This document shows positions 9,008-16,940 of a stretch of 64,000 nucleotides of DNA, piece by piece. The DNA comes from Chloroflexota bacterium. GTDB taxonomy: Bacteria; Chloroflexota; Anaerolineae; 4572-78; J111. Below the pieces are notes generated by a model. That model did not search any database and was not told the DNA's origin. It saw nothing but the letters and a program-made list of their open reading frames with translations. The DNA is taken from positions 1 through 64,000 of the forward strand of contig BOKF01000031.1 of NCBI GenBank assembly GCA_016860845.1, written 5' to 3'. Made by a program: the position numbers and the translations under genes. How positions within the stretch are numbered: position 1 is the stretch's first letter; each line of letters starts with the position of its first letter.

Positions 9008-9125
9008 GCCCTTCGATACACGCTCCACTTCGTTTCGCGCTACTCAGGATGCGATTTTACTCGGCAAGTGACCCTAATAGCGTCCTGAGTAGCCCTGAGC
9101 AATGCGAAGGGCGTATCGAAGGGCG
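9008..9125. repeat. Long imperfect inverted repeat (CCTTCGATACRC family)
   Basis: The arm at 9008-9054 (CGCCCTTCGATACACGC ... CTACTCAGGATGCG) is roughly the reverse complement of 9080-9125 (GCGTCCTGAGTAG ... GCGTATCGAAGGGCG). A related element with the same CATCCTGAGTAGC and GTATCGAAG words is at 57379-57512, so this is a dispersed family. Confidence 0.7.
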
Positions 9126-9177
9126 TTATTTCCCCAAAATCTGAACGCATTCTCCCTTGACTGCAAACCGGAATTGA

Positions 9178-9206
9178 TTGTCAGTGAGAGGTAGCTATGC
9201 TACAAT
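9178..9206 (+). promoter_or_regulatory. Sigma-70-type promoter
   Basis: TTGTCA (9178-9183), 17 bp, TACAAT (9201-9206), ending 20 bp before the ATG of the adenosine-specific kinase gene. Confidence 0.6.
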
Positions 9207-9226
9207 GAGGCCGGGAGGACAGAACC

Positions 9227-9712
9227 ATGGAACTCAAAACTGTTAAAATTGAAAAACCGGAAGCGGTCAACTTTATCCTGGGACAAACCCATTTCATTAA
9301 ATCGGTCGAGGATATTCATGAAGCGCTGGTAAACACTGTGCCGGGGATCAAATTCGGCCTGGCTTTTTGCGAGGCTTCGGGCAAATGCCTGATCCGGCAC
9401 ACCGGCACCGACCCGGAAATGATCAGCTTGGCCCAAAAAAATGCGCTGGCCCTGGCGGCGGGACACAGTTTTATCGTCTTTCTGGGCGAGGGCTACTACC
9501 CCATCAACGTGCTGAACACCGTTAAAGTCGTGCCCGAAGTGTGCCGCATCTTCTGCGCTACGGCTAATCCCACCGAGGTCATCGTGGCTGAGACCGATCA
9601 GGGCCGGGCCATTCTGGGCGTGGTGGATGGTTTCAGCCCGCAGGGCATCGAGGGGGAGGAAGACATCGCCTGGCGTAAGGGCTTCTTGAGACAGATTGGG
9701 TATAAGTTGTAG
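9227..9712 (+). CDS. Adenosine-specific kinase family protein (COG1839/DUF355)
   Basis: 161 residues, covering the whole length of the family first characterised in archaea as an adenosine-specific kinase. Family hallmarks are the GxFGLAFCEASG-like segment (IKFGLAFCEASGKCLIRHTG near residues 45-65), AAGHSFIVFLGEGYYPINVLN near 85-105, and the C-terminal ILGVVDGFSPQGIEGEEDI. It would phosphorylate adenosine to AMP in purine salvage, though activity has been tested on few members. ATG 9227 has AGGACAG upstream and a close promoter. Single-gene unit. Confident of family, less so of substrate. Confidence 0.88.
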   Translation: MELKTVKIEKPEAVNFILGQTHFIKSVEDIHEALVNTVPGIKFGLAFCEASGKCLIRHTGTDPEMISLAQKNALALAAGHSFIVFLGEGYYPINVLNTVKVVPEVCRIFCATANPTEVIVAETDQGRAILGVVDGFSPQGIEGEEDIAWRKGFLRQIGYKL

Positions 9713-9745
9713 GATCACTGCGGATTGAACAACGATTTGACTGCC

Positions 9746-9774
9746 TTGTATGATGTCTATGTCCAGACTATAAT
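9746..9774 (+). promoter_or_regulatory. Candidate promoter upstream of the VapBC-like pair
   Basis: TTGTAT (9746-9751), 17 bp, TATAAT (9769-9774). The start of the antitoxin gene is 135 bp downstream. The leader includes a stretch that reads NALKWGQANVEELEAI in one frame and may be a gene remnant. Confidence 0.4.
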
Positions 9775-9908
9775 AACTTTGCTATCCGAGGTTATTATTC
9801 AGCAGAGAAGGCGCAACACGAACGAGGGGAGAAAAAAATTGAAGATTGAGAGTTCTCCGCCAACGCCCTGAAATGGGGGCAAGCTAATGTAGAGGAACTG
9901 GAGGCAAT

Positions 9909-10136
9909 ATGAGAACTATTGAAACAACGGCAGTGATTGAACCCAACGGTAAACTCATCTTACAGTTGCCGCCGGATATTCCACCGGGTCAACGCCGCAT
10001 TGTGGTGGTGATTGATGATCAGCAACCAGTCCAGTCCGTCCGTACCCCCTTAGACTTTCCCGTAGATGATTATGGCCCCTGGCCAGCCAATCTATCGTTA
10101 CGGCGCGAGGATTTGTACGACGACTTTGGCCGCTGA
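9909..10136 (+). CDS. VapB-like antitoxin
   Basis: 75 residues. The N-terminal half is a small beta-rich DNA-binding-type module (TTAVIEPNGKLILQLPPDIP, PGQRRIVVVIDD), and the acidic, aromatic C-terminus (SLRREDLYDDFGR) is the kind that wraps around a PIN toxin. It has GGAGGCAAT before ATG 9909. The downstream PIN gene overlaps its last codons, a standard type II arrangement, and the complex probably autorepresses the promoter. The stretch around 9714-10572 is less GC-rich than pgk or murJ, consistent with acquisition. Confidence 0.75.
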   Translation: MRTIETTAVIEPNGKLILQLPPDIPPGQRRIVVVIDDQQPVQSVRTPLDFPVDDYGPWPANLSLRREDLYDDFGR

Positions 10137-10572
10137 TCTTGTCTTTCTGGATACAAATATACTGGTTTATGCCAATGTAGCGAGTGCACCGCTGCACCAA
10201 GCTGCTATTACCGCTATTCAAAACCTCTGGGATAGTGGCAATGAATTGTGGATTAGCCATCAGGTATTAAGAGAATTCTTGGTGACTGTGACTCGCCCAC
10301 AAACCTTTGCTGCCCCCCAACCTATCTCCATAGTATTAGCTCGAGTGCGCTACTTTCAGACCCAATTTAAGATCGCTGAGGACAGTTCCGAAGTGATGAA
10401 TAAGCTACTGGCATTGCTAGTCCAGATACCTACTTCGGGTAAGCAGGTGTATGACGCTAATATCGTCGCCACCATGCAAGCCTATGGCATTAGCTACCTG
10501 CTGACGCACAATACCTCCGATTTTAACCGCTTCACCAGTTTAATTACCGTGTCGCCTTTGGTTCAACTTTAA
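10126..10572 (+). CDS. VapC-like PIN-domain ribonuclease toxin
   Basis: 148 residues from TTG 10126, which overlaps the antitoxin by 11 bp; a start at 10066 would add residues read out of frame from the antitoxin gene. PIN acidic residues are visible: Asp in VFLDTNILVY (residues ~5-14), Glu in VLREFLVTV, Asp in VYDANIVATM, and the C-terminal LTHNTSDFNRF. PIN toxins cleave tRNA or rRNA. The start codon is the least certain element. It is followed by murJ after 5 bp, so murJ may be read through from this unit or have an internal promoter. Confidence 0.82.
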   Translation: MAADLVFLDTNILVYANVASAPLHQAAITAIQNLWDSGNELWISHQVLREFLVTVTRPQTFAAPQPISIVLARVRYFQTQFKIAEDSSEVMNKLLALLVQIPTSGKQVYDANIVATMQAYGISYLLTHNTSDFNRFTSLITVSPLVQL

Positions 10573-10577
10573 ATCCG

Positions 10578-12161
10578 GTGAAGTCGTTGAGCCAACTGGA
10601 AACAGCCCAAACCCCCACCTCCTCCCTTAACCGTATCGCTCGCGCCGCCTCATTGGTGATGGTCCTGTTTCTTGCCAGCCGGGCTTTGGGACTGCTGCGG
10701 GAGGTGGTCATTGCCCGCCAGTTCGGCACCAGCGCCGAGATGGACGCCTACCTGGCCGCCTTTCGCCTACCCGATTTTCTGTTTTATGTGGTTGCGGGCG
10801 GCGCGCTGGGTTCGGCTTTTATCCCCGTTTTCACCGGTTACCTAGCCCGCCAGGACCTGCCCGGCGCGTGGCGGCTGGCCTCGGCTATCATCAATTGGAT
10901 CATTCTCCTTTTGACCGGCCTGGGTGGGCTGGCGGCCCTCTTTGCCCCCTGGCTTGTCCAAACCTTTTTTGGCGAATTTTCCGCAGAACAACAAGCCCTG
11001 ACCACCGAACTGATGCGCTGGATGCTCATCTCGACCGTGATTTTTGGCGTCAGCGGGGTGGTGATGGGGATTCTGAACGCTTACCAGCATTTTTTTCTGC
11101 CGGCCCTGGCCCCCGTAATTTACAACCTGGCCATTATCCTGGGGGCGTGGCTGCTCGGCCCGGCCTGGGGCGTGCGCGGCTTGACCGCCGGGGTAGTGGC
11201 GGGCGCAGCGGCTCACCTGCTGGTGCAGTTGCCCGGCCTGCTGGCCAAAGACCGCCTGCGTTACCGGCCAACGCTGGCCAGGGATACCCCCAGCCTGCAT
11301 GAAGTCGCCCGGCTGATGGGGCCGCGGGTGTTGGGGCTGGCCGCCGTGCAGTTGAATTTTGTCGTCAGCGCGGTGCTGGCGGCCACTCTAACCGCCGGCA
11401 GCCTGACGGCTTTGAATTACGGCTGGATCATTATGCTCTTGCCCCAGGGCATCATTGCCCAGTCGGTGGCGACGGCGCTGTTTCCTACCCTGGCGGCGCT
11501 GGCGGCCCAGGAAAAGTGGGCGGAGTTCCGTCACATTTTCATCTTGACCCTGCGTAACCTGCTTTTCCTGACCCTCCCGGCGGCTGTTGGGTTGCTTGTC
11601 CTGGCCCGGCCAATTGTGCGCCTGCTGCTGGAGCGGGGCGCCTTTGGGCCGGACTCGACGGCGGCGACGGCCTGGGCCTTGGGCTTTTTTGCCCTGGGGT
11701 TGGTCGGCCACGCGGTGGTGGAAATTGCCACCCGCGCCTTTTATGCGCTCAAAAACACCAAAACGCCAGTTGGCGTCGGTGTGGCGGCGATGGCGGTCAA
11801 CGTTGGCCTGAGCTGGCTGCTGCTGCGCCTTTTTGCCGGGTGGGGCTGGCCGCCGCATGGCGGGCTGGCTCTGGCTAACTCCACCGCCGTGACCCTGGAG
11901 ATGGTCGCCCTGCTGGTGCTGCTGCGCCCGTACCTGGACGGGCTGGCCGAGCCGGGGTTGGGTGGGGCTATCGGCAAAATGGGGCTGGCCGCTGCCGGCA
12001 TGGCCCTGGCCCTGGGGCTGCTGCTGCCATTTCTGCCTGTTACGCCCGCCTGGCTGGCTGGAGCAATTGCGGTCGGGGTTGGGGGAGTGATCTATGTTGG
12101 GTTGGCTAACGTTTTGGGATTGGACGAGATCAAGGTGATACGGCGGAGAGTGATAAAATGA
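10578..12161 (+). CDS. murJ: Lipid II flippase MurJ (MviN family)
   Basis: Integral membrane protein of 527 residues with about 14 hydrophobic segments, moving lipid-linked peptidoglycan precursor across the membrane. The N-terminal ASRALGLLREVVIARQFG and EMDAYLAAFRLPDFLFYVVAGGALGSAFIPVF are family signatures (each read as separate parts of residues 35-80). LNYGWIIMLLPQGIIAQSVATALFP lies near residue 275-300, and the TRAFYALKNTKTPV segment near 395. GTG 10578 is the start, 5 bp after the PIN gene. A perfect palindrome follows the stop codon. Identity is firm. Confidence 0.93.
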   Translation: MKSLSQLETAQTPTSSLNRIARAASLVMVLFLASRALGLLREVVIARQFGTSAEMDAYLAAFRLPDFLFYVVAGGALGSAFIPVFTGYLARQDLPGAWRLASAIINWIILLLTGLGGLAALFAPWLVQTFFGEFSAEQQALTTELMRWMLISTVIFGVSGVVMGILNAYQHFFLPALAPVIYNLAIILGAWLLGPAWGVRGLTAGVVAGAAAHLLVQLPGLLAKDRLRYRPTLARDTPSLHEVARLMGPRVLGLAAVQLNFVVSAVLAATLTAGSLTALNYGWIIMLLPQGIIAQSVATALFPTLAALAAQEKWAEFRHIFILTLRNLLFLTLPAAVGLLVLARPIVRLLLERGAFGPDSTAATAWALGFFALGLVGHAVVEIATRAFYALKNTKTPVGVGVAAMAVNVGLSWLLLRLFAGWGWPPHGGLALANSTAVTLEMVALLVLLRPYLDGLAEPGLGGAIGKMGLAAAGMALALGLLLPFLPVTPAWLAGAIAVGVGGVIYVGLANVLGLDEIKVIRRRVIK

Positions 12162-12163
12162 AC

Positions 12164-12190
12164 GCAGGTCACGCTTCAAGCGTGACCTGC
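12164..12190. repeat. Perfect 27-bp palindrome (GGTCACGCTTCAAGCGTGACC core)
   Basis: A 13-bp arm GCAGGTCACGCTT, a central C, and the exact complementary arm, 2 bp after the murJ stop. The same core occurs at 45621-45649 with different outer bases. It has no T-run, so it is more a dispersed palindrome than a classic terminator, but it could end or protect the murJ transcript. Confidence 0.8.
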
Positions 12191-12205
12191 TACGGGTTGC
12201 TAACG

Positions 12206-12445
12206 TTAGGACTGCCAGCGCCCGGTTTGATAGAAGCTATCATCCGGGGATTGGTTTCCCCCTGGCACGACGCTCATTTTCACCGTTATCGGATCATTAC
12301 TGGCTCCAACAGGCAGGGTTGGGGCCAGGATGAAGGCTGCTGCCGGATCGGTCTCGATACGGGTCAGATCGAGGTTAGATAGCCGGACGGCGCCGGTGAC
12401 GATCAAAGCAGTCAGAACAATCAGCAGTAGATAGGATTTGATCAT
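12206..12445 (-). CDS. Small membrane-anchored or secreted peptide
   Basis: 79 residues from ATG 12445, preceded by GGGGGGAGAG. The N-terminus MIKSYLLLIVLTALIVTGAV is a signal anchor or uncleaved signal. The remainder (FILAPTLPVGASNDPITVKM and a polar tail) is likely outside the membrane. It follows the bactofilin-like gene by 54 bp on the same strand and may be the last gene of the sigma-factor operon. No family recognised. Confidence 0.55.
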   Translation of the reverse strand: MIKSYLLLIVLTALIVTGAVRLSNLDLTRIETDPAAAFILAPTLPVGASNDPITVKMSVVPGGNQSPDDSFYQTGRWQS

Positions 12446-12499
12446 ATACTCTCCCCCCATCTGGAGCAGTTTCTCTGCGGTAATCTCCAGCTTTTCCCA

Positions 12500-13879
12500 C
12501 TACAAGGTCGGGTTTTGTTCAGGCTCGTCGCCGGCGTCTGGCGCTTGAACTTTGGGCTTGCGGCGTTTCTGCGGCGGCTGCTCACCGCTCGATCCTTCTT
12601 CGCTGCCGGCGTCTTCTTCCCCTTCTCCACCGGTTGGCTCTTCTTCTGCCGGGGCTTCTTTGGCGGCGGCGTCCGCTTCGGCTAAAGCGGCATCAATTCT
12701 GGCCCGCAGTTCCGCCTCGGATCGTTCCAGCGAGGAGAGAATATCGGCCGGGGCAGGTTTGGGCGCCGGAGCTACGCCGCCGGCATAGGCATACGCCTGC
12801 GGCGGATAAGGCTGCGTGCCGAAGCGGGTCAGAATGACCGCCCCCAGACCGGTCAGGGAGACAATCAGGCCGACCAGAGTCCCCACCAGGCCAAAGATAA
12901 AGCCGATACAAGGAATCTCGCCGATGAGGGGCATCGTGGCGACGATGGTCAGAGCCGTTACGCCTATGACCGTCGAACTGACCAGGTTAGGGTAAGGCCG
13001 CCCGCTGGCAATCAGCAGCCGCTCGCCGATGATCTGGCCGGCCACAATCCAGCCAAAGAGCGTGGCGATGGCCAGCAGGATAAAGCCCAGCAGCGGGATA
13101 AAGGCCAGGCAAATCGTGATAGCCAGCACCCCGCCAATCACTGCCGCCACAACCCAGGTCACCAAACCCAGGCTAAAGCTCAGCGGGGCTGATTGGGTCA
13201 TCGTATCGCCGACCACCTTCATTTGTTCCGGCATAAAGGCCGACACCAGCCAGGCTATGACCGCCAGGGCTACCAGGATCGCTATATCTTCGACCAGGCT
13301 TTTGAAGAAGCTCAACATTCTGCTGGCTCCACCCAGGAGACCTGAACTCACATGGTCCGGCGAGATCGTCGGCAGGGGCGGGACAGGCGGGACAGGCGGG
13401 ATGGGTGGAACAGGCGAGATAGGCGGGATGGGTGGAACGGTAAAGCCTTCGCCTTCGCCAAAGACGAAGCGGTTGAGAGTCTGCACCTGGCCCTCGACGG
13501 TAGCGCCTTCGGCCACATCGGCATTGCCGCCGACCAGACCAATATCTCCTTTAACTAGGGCCGTTTTACCCAGAATGACATTACCGCCAAGCATACCGAT
13601 ATCGCCGGCGACCGTGCCGTCAATGTGGGCGTTGCCGCCAAACACAACTATGTCGCCATTAATTTCACTGCCCTTGGGGATGGTTACATTGCCGCCAAAA
13701 ACCAGCACATCCCCGTTGATTTTTTCTTCGGCCTTTAGCTCCAGATTCTCGCCAAAAATCACCTGGTCACCGTTAGGTCCTTGAGCAAGCGCGGGAGGGG
13801 TCAAGGCAAAAAGGGAGACGAGGGCCAGGAGCAAGGGTAAAATTAAAGTTATCGTTTTAGTCAAAAATTTACGTTTCAT
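12500..13879 (-). CDS. Polymer-forming (bactofilin-like) membrane protein
   Basis: 459 residues from ATG 13879 (GGAGAAAAAAG upstream). A signal peptide or first membrane segment occupies residues ~10-33. Next comes a bactofilin-type repeat, residues ~40-150, with the recurring pattern INGDVLVFGGNVTI, INGDIVVFGGNAHI, VAGDIGMLGGNVIL. A proline-rich linker of PPIPPVP units (~165-195) follows, then four to five transmembrane helices (~215-370) and a cytosolic coiled, Glu/Pro-rich and basic tail. The combination suggests a membrane-linked beta-helical surface or cell-shape structure controlled by the sigma/anti-sigma pair upstream. The extension to 13990 is coded by a repeat and is discarded. Confidence 0.8.
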   Translation of the reverse strand: MKRKFLTKTITLILPLLLALVSLFALTPPALAQGPNGDQVIFGENLELKAEEKINGDVLVFGGNVTIPKGSEINGDIVVFGGNAHIDGTVAGDIGMLGGNVILGKTALVKGDIGLVGGNADVAEGATVEGQVQTLNRFVFGEGEGFTVPPIPPISPVPPIPPVPPVPPLPTISPDHVSSGLLGGASRMLSFFKSLVEDIAILVALAVIAWLVSAFMPEQMKVVGDTMTQSAPLSFSLGLVTWVVAAVIGGVLAITICLAFIPLLGFILLAIATLFGWIVAGQIIGERLLIASGRPYPNLVSSTVIGVTALTIVATMPLIGEIPCIGFIFGLVGTLVGLIVSLTGLGAVILTRFGTQPYPPQAYAYAGGVAPAPKPAPADILSSLERSEAELRARIDAALAEADAAAKEAPAEEEPTGGEGEEDAGSEEGSSGEQPPQKRRKPKVQAPDAGDEPEQNPTL

Positions 13880-13902
13880 CTTTTTTCTCCACAGGTATTC
13901 GG

Positions 13903-13983
13903 AAGGTAACAAGTTGGAAGCTTGGAGGATTAGAAGGCTGGTTAAATTACCGGTTAACCTTCCACGCTTCCAGCCTTCCAACC
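13903..13983. repeat. Short-tandem-repeat inverted pair (TTGGAAG/CTTCCAA type)
   Basis: Left arm AAGTTGGAAGCTTGGAGG and onward; right arm with CCTTCCACGCTTCCAGCC and TTCCAACCC. It lies between the anti-sigma and bactofilin-like genes. The same words appear at 15376-15462 and, within coding sequence, at 31362-31472 and 59318-59365. Confidence 0.75.
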
Positions 13984-14012
13984 CTATCATTAAATTTGAT
14001 CTTCAAAAGTTA

Positions 14013-14582
14013 TTAGATTAACAGTTCAACCGCAGCCGGCCGGTTGGCGAGTTTGAGCAGGCGCAGCCACAACCAGGCCATCCCGGCCGCAATCAGAACA
14101 CAGCCCCAGAACAAAGGCTGGCTCATCGTGATCAAACAGGCTTTCAGGAACAGGCCGGCCAGGTTCACCCAGACGGCCAGCGTGTTAGCCGATGTGATTA
14201 GACCGGCCAACCCGTTGTAGAGGATGTCTATCCCCACCAGATTGATTCCCGCGCTGACGGAGGCGCCCAGCACGATACCGCCGATGATAAAGAAGAAAAG
14301 GGTCCCCACGAGCAGCACTCCAAAACCTAACCAGATATGCCCATTATGGCGGGCCTGCTGCTGGGCCAGGCGATTCTCAAACCGGGCCGCGAAGCCGGGA
14401 GCAGGCCCAACCACCATACTGGCCCCACTCTGCAGGAGCGTGTCCACTTGCTGCAGAGCCTGGTAGATGTGCTGGCAGGCATGACAATCGGCCAGATGGG
14501 CCTGCAACTCAGCCGCTTCAGGCGCGCTCAGTTCGTTGTCTAACCAGAGCGAGATTTTTTCGGTATAGGTATCGTGTGCCAT
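14013..14582 (-). CDS. zf-HC2 anti-sigma factor
   Basis: 189 residues from ATG 14582 (GGAGG 6-7 nt upstream). The N-terminal zinc-finger anti-sigma domain has the H-x3-C-x2-C motif HLADCHACQ near residues 30-38, preceded by the typical LSLWLDNEL-like helix (ISLWLDNELSAPEA). Three transmembrane segments lie at about 95-120, 130-150 and 160-180. It would hold the ECF sigma factor encoded 75 bp upstream at the membrane until a signal releases it. Between the two genes is a repeat hairpin that might alter their relative expression. Confidence 0.88.
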   Translation of the reverse strand: MAHDTYTEKISLWLDNELSAPEAAELQAHLADCHACQHIYQALQQVDTLLQSGASMVVGPAPGFAARFENRLAQQQARHNGHIWLGFGVLLVGTLFFFIIGGIVLGASVSAGINLVGIDILYNGLAGLITSANTLAVWVNLAGLFLKACLITMSQPLFWGCVLIAAGMAWLWLRLLKLANRPAAVELLI

Positions 14583-14601
14583 CGTTGCCTCCATCATCAC
14601 T

Positions 14602-14652
14602 CCGTGTTGCGTGTTGCGTCTTTCATAATTTCACGCAACACGTAACACGCAA
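14602..14652. repeat. 7-nt-period inverted repeat pair (GTGTTGC type)
   Basis: TCCGTGTTGCGTGTTGCGT at left and ACGCAACACGTAACACGC at right, about 12 bp apart, in the sigma/anti-sigma spacer. Confidence 0.75.
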
Positions 14653-14656
14653 TTCC

Positions 14657-15307
14657 TCATTTCTCATTTATTTTCTCTAATTCCCCGGCCATCATCTGCC
14701 TGGCCCGAAACAGGCGGCTTTTGATGGCGCTGACGCTGGTCTGCAGCGCCTCGGCTATTTCCTCATACGAGAGTTCGTGCCAGTAGCGCAGAATGGTTGC
14801 CGCCCGGTAATCGGCGGGGAGCGAATTGAGGAGTGTGTGCAGCATCGCCTGTTCCTCCCGGCTCAGAGTGGCGGCCTCCGGCTGCGGTTCCGGGCTGGAC
14901 AGCACGGCCTGATCCGGCGCGGGCAGCTCATCCCAGCCGACGAATTGGTAACGGCGCTGGCGCAGCCGGTCAATGCAGTAGTGCGAAGCAATCGAGAACA
15001 GCCAGGACGAGAATTTGCGGCTGGAGTTGTAGGTGTTCAGCTTGGTGTAGGCCCGTAAAAAGGTCTCCTGGGCGGCGTCTTCGGCCTCGACGGCATCCCC
15101 GCCGAGCATGCGGTAGCACAGGTTGTAGACAGGGCGCTGATAAGCCTCGACCAGGCGCATAAACGCCGAGCGGTCGCCATGCTGGGCGGCCAGCGCCCAG
15201 CGTTGTTCCTGGGCCTGCGCTTCCGGGGCGACCGGCCTGGCGGTTGTTTGTTCCGTGGCCACGGATTTCATTGAGCTATTCCAACCAAAGGTTAACGCGT
15301 TGACCAT
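14657..15307 (-). CDS. ECF-type RNA polymerase sigma factor
   Basis: 216 residues. Region 2 includes AFMRLVEAYQRPVYNLCYRM and the core-binding/-10 element AEDAAQETFLRAYTKLNTY followed by KFSSWLFSIASHYCIDRLRQRR. Region 4 is DYRAATILRYWHELSYEEIA with the helix-turn-helix ALQTSVSAIKSRLFRARQMM. ATG 15307 is used; ATG 15271 is an alternative that removes 12 residues before region 2. It is paired with the zf-HC2 anti-sigma factor and the bactofilin-like protein downstream, suggesting an envelope-stress or surface-structure regulon. Confidence 0.92.
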   Translation of the reverse strand: MVNALTFGWNSSMKSVATEQTTARPVAPEAQAQEQRWALAAQHGDRSAFMRLVEAYQRPVYNLCYRMLGGDAVEAEDAAQETFLRAYTKLNTYNSSRKFSSWLFSIASHYCIDRLRQRRYQFVGWDELPAPDQAVLSSPEPQPEAATLSREEQAMLHTLLNSLPADYRAATILRYWHELSYEEIAEALQTSVSAIKSRLFRARQMMAGELEKINEK

Positions 15308-15375
15308 ATGCAGTAGAATTTCCTATTTGTGCGTCTGCATAAGGCTATACGGATTATAAGGGGAAAAGTTGCAGA

Positions 15376-15462
15376 GGGGGAATTGGAAGAGGAGGGTTGG
15401 AAGATTGGAAGGCTGGCTAAGGCAGAATCCAACCTTCTATGCTTCCAGCCTTCCAAACTCTA
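15376..15462. repeat. Short-tandem-repeat inverted pair (TTGGAAG type)
   Basis: GGGTTGGAAGATTGGAAGGC at left and ATGCTTCCAGCCTTCCAAAC at right. It fills the spacer between miaB and the sigma gene and has the same vocabulary as 13903-13983. Confidence 0.75.
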
Positions 15463-15488
15463 TGACCGAATTTGATACTCAAAGATCA

Positions 15489-16859
15489 TTAGGCCATTAA
15501 CGGAATCAACAGCGGTTCGTCGGTGGCAATAAGCGGCTTCTGGCCGGGCAGAGTTCCGCGCAGGCTCCACGGGCCGGTCCAGGTGATTTCCACGTGGGCC
15601 AGTTGACCCTGCCAATCCCTGCCGCTCTCATCCTCAAAAAAGACCAGCTTATTGGTGCGGGTGCGGCCCTTCCAGCGACCTTTGTTCTTCTCTTCCACCA
15701 GCACTTCGACGGTCCGGCCGAGCAGCCTGGCGTTGATGTCCGCGACAATCTGCTCTTGCAGCTCGTTGACGGCATCCAGGCGGCGCTTTTTCTCCGCAGC
15801 CGGCACATCGTCGAGCAGAATCTTGGAAGAAACTGTGCCGGGGCGGGGCGAGTACATAGCCACGTGGCAGACATCCAGTTTGAGGTCGGCCAGGGTGTCG
15901 AGGGTAGCCTGGAACTGGGCCTCGCTTTCGCCCGGAAAGCCGACGATGATGTCGGTGGCGATGGACACTTCCGGCATGCGCGCCCGGATGCGCTCGATCA
16001 AGCGGTAATAGTCAGCCATCGTGTAGTCGCGCTTCATCTCGCGCAGAATATCGTCGTCGCCGGCCTGGTTGGGCACTTCGATGTGTTCGCAGACTTTTGG
16101 CAGCTCGGCCACCGTGTCGAGCAGCTCGTCGCTCATGTAGTTGGGATGGCTGGTTAAAAAGCGAATCCGGCTCAGCCCGTCAATCTCGTGGAGCGCGGCC
16201 AGCAATTGGGGCAGGCGCGGCCCGTCAGGGATGTCATAGCCGTAGCGGTCTACAATCTGGCCGAGCAGGGTGACTTCGCGCACGCCCTGGGCGACCAGGC
16301 TGCGAATTTCGGCGGCAATCTCCCCAATCGAACGGCTGCGCTCGCGCCCGCGGCGGGAAGGGATGATGCAGAAGGTGCAGACGTGGTTGCAGCCGTAAAT
16401 AATCGGCACGTGAGCTGTGATAACATGGTGGCGCTGGTGCTGCGGCAGAACCAGGCTGATCTCTTCATCCTGCAACTTGTGGCGGTAGGCCAGGGCCGCC
16501 TGCTCGCTCTCGCGGGCTAATAAAAAATCCACCAGCGGGCCGGGTTCGCTGGGCGGCATAAACACGTCTACGTGGGGAAAAGCTTTAGCAAGCTGCCCGC
16601 CGCCCTTGACGCCGACCATGCAGCCCATCAACGCCAGCACTTTGTCCGGCCGGGTCTCTTTGAGCGGCTTGAGGCTCCACAAAAAGCCGACAGCTTTATC
16701 CTCGGCGCTCTGGCGGACCACGCAGGTATTCAACACGACGATATCGGCCTCGCGGTAGCTGTCGGTGTAGCGGTAGCCCAGCTTCTCCAGCTCAGAGCCG
16801 ACCCGCTGCGAGTCGGCCACATTCATCTGGCAGCCGGCCGTCCAAATGTGATACTTCAT
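15489..16859 (-). CDS. miaB: tRNA-2-methylthio-N6-dimethylallyladenosine synthase
   Basis: Radical-SAM methylthiotransferase modifying A37 of tRNAs reading UNN codons. 456 residues from ATG 16859 (AGGGGA upstream; the longer frame to 16922 is repeat-derived). The N-terminal UPF0004 domain carries three cluster cysteines (TAGCQMN, LNTCVV, LMGC), the radical-SAM motif C-x3-C-x2-C is GCNHVCTFCIIP near residue 157, and a TRAM domain is at the C-terminus (VLVEEKNKGRWKGRTRTNK). The start MKYHIWTAGCQMN is typical of MiaB, not of MtaB or RimO. No MiaA gene in the window. Confidence 0.9.
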   Translation of the reverse strand: MKYHIWTAGCQMNVADSQRVGSELEKLGYRYTDSYREADIVVLNTCVVRQSAEDKAVGFLWSLKPLKETRPDKVLALMGCMVGVKGGGQLAKAFPHVDVFMPPSEPGPLVDFLLARESEQAALAYRHKLQDEEISLVLPQHQRHHVITAHVPIIYGCNHVCTFCIIPSRRGRERSRSIGEIAAEIRSLVAQGVREVTLLGQIVDRYGYDIPDGPRLPQLLAALHEIDGLSRIRFLTSHPNYMSDELLDTVAELPKVCEHIEVPNQAGDDDILREMKRDYTMADYYRLIERIRARMPEVSIATDIIVGFPGESEAQFQATLDTLADLKLDVCHVAMYSPRPGTVSSKILLDDVPAAEKKRRLDAVNELQEQIVADINARLLGRTVEVLVEEKNKGRWKGRTRTNKLVFFEDESGRDWQGQLAHVEITWTGPWSLRGTLPGQKPLIATDEPLLIPLMA

Positions 16860-16880
16860 TAGACAAATCCCCTCTATTCG

Positions 16881-16940
16881 TAAAACGTGATGCGTGATGC
16901 GTGATACGTAAAAAATTCTCACGCATCACGTATCACGCTT
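16881..16940. repeat. 7-nt-period inverted repeat pair (GTGATGC type)
   Basis: ACGTGATGCGTGATGCGTGA at left and TCACGCATCACGTATCACGC at right. The stop codon and last residues of the upstream methyltransferase are inside the right arm. Confidence 0.8.

Larger units (their letters stand above)
8917..9226. other. Spacer with inverted repeat and promoter
   Basis: No gene seen. It contains the long inverted repeat 9008-9125 and the promoter 9178-9206 of the next gene. Confidence 0.6.

Noticed and set aside
8917..9021. N-terminal extension of the pentapeptide protein (MYRRARFFEIRPQ)
   Set aside because: The extension is encoded by a dispersed inverted repeat; GTG 8916 gives a typical family start.
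13029..13784. Plus-strand 251-codon frame
   Set aside because: Antisense to the bactofilin-like repeats; its Thr/Gly/Pro-rich periodicity is only the complement of those repeats.
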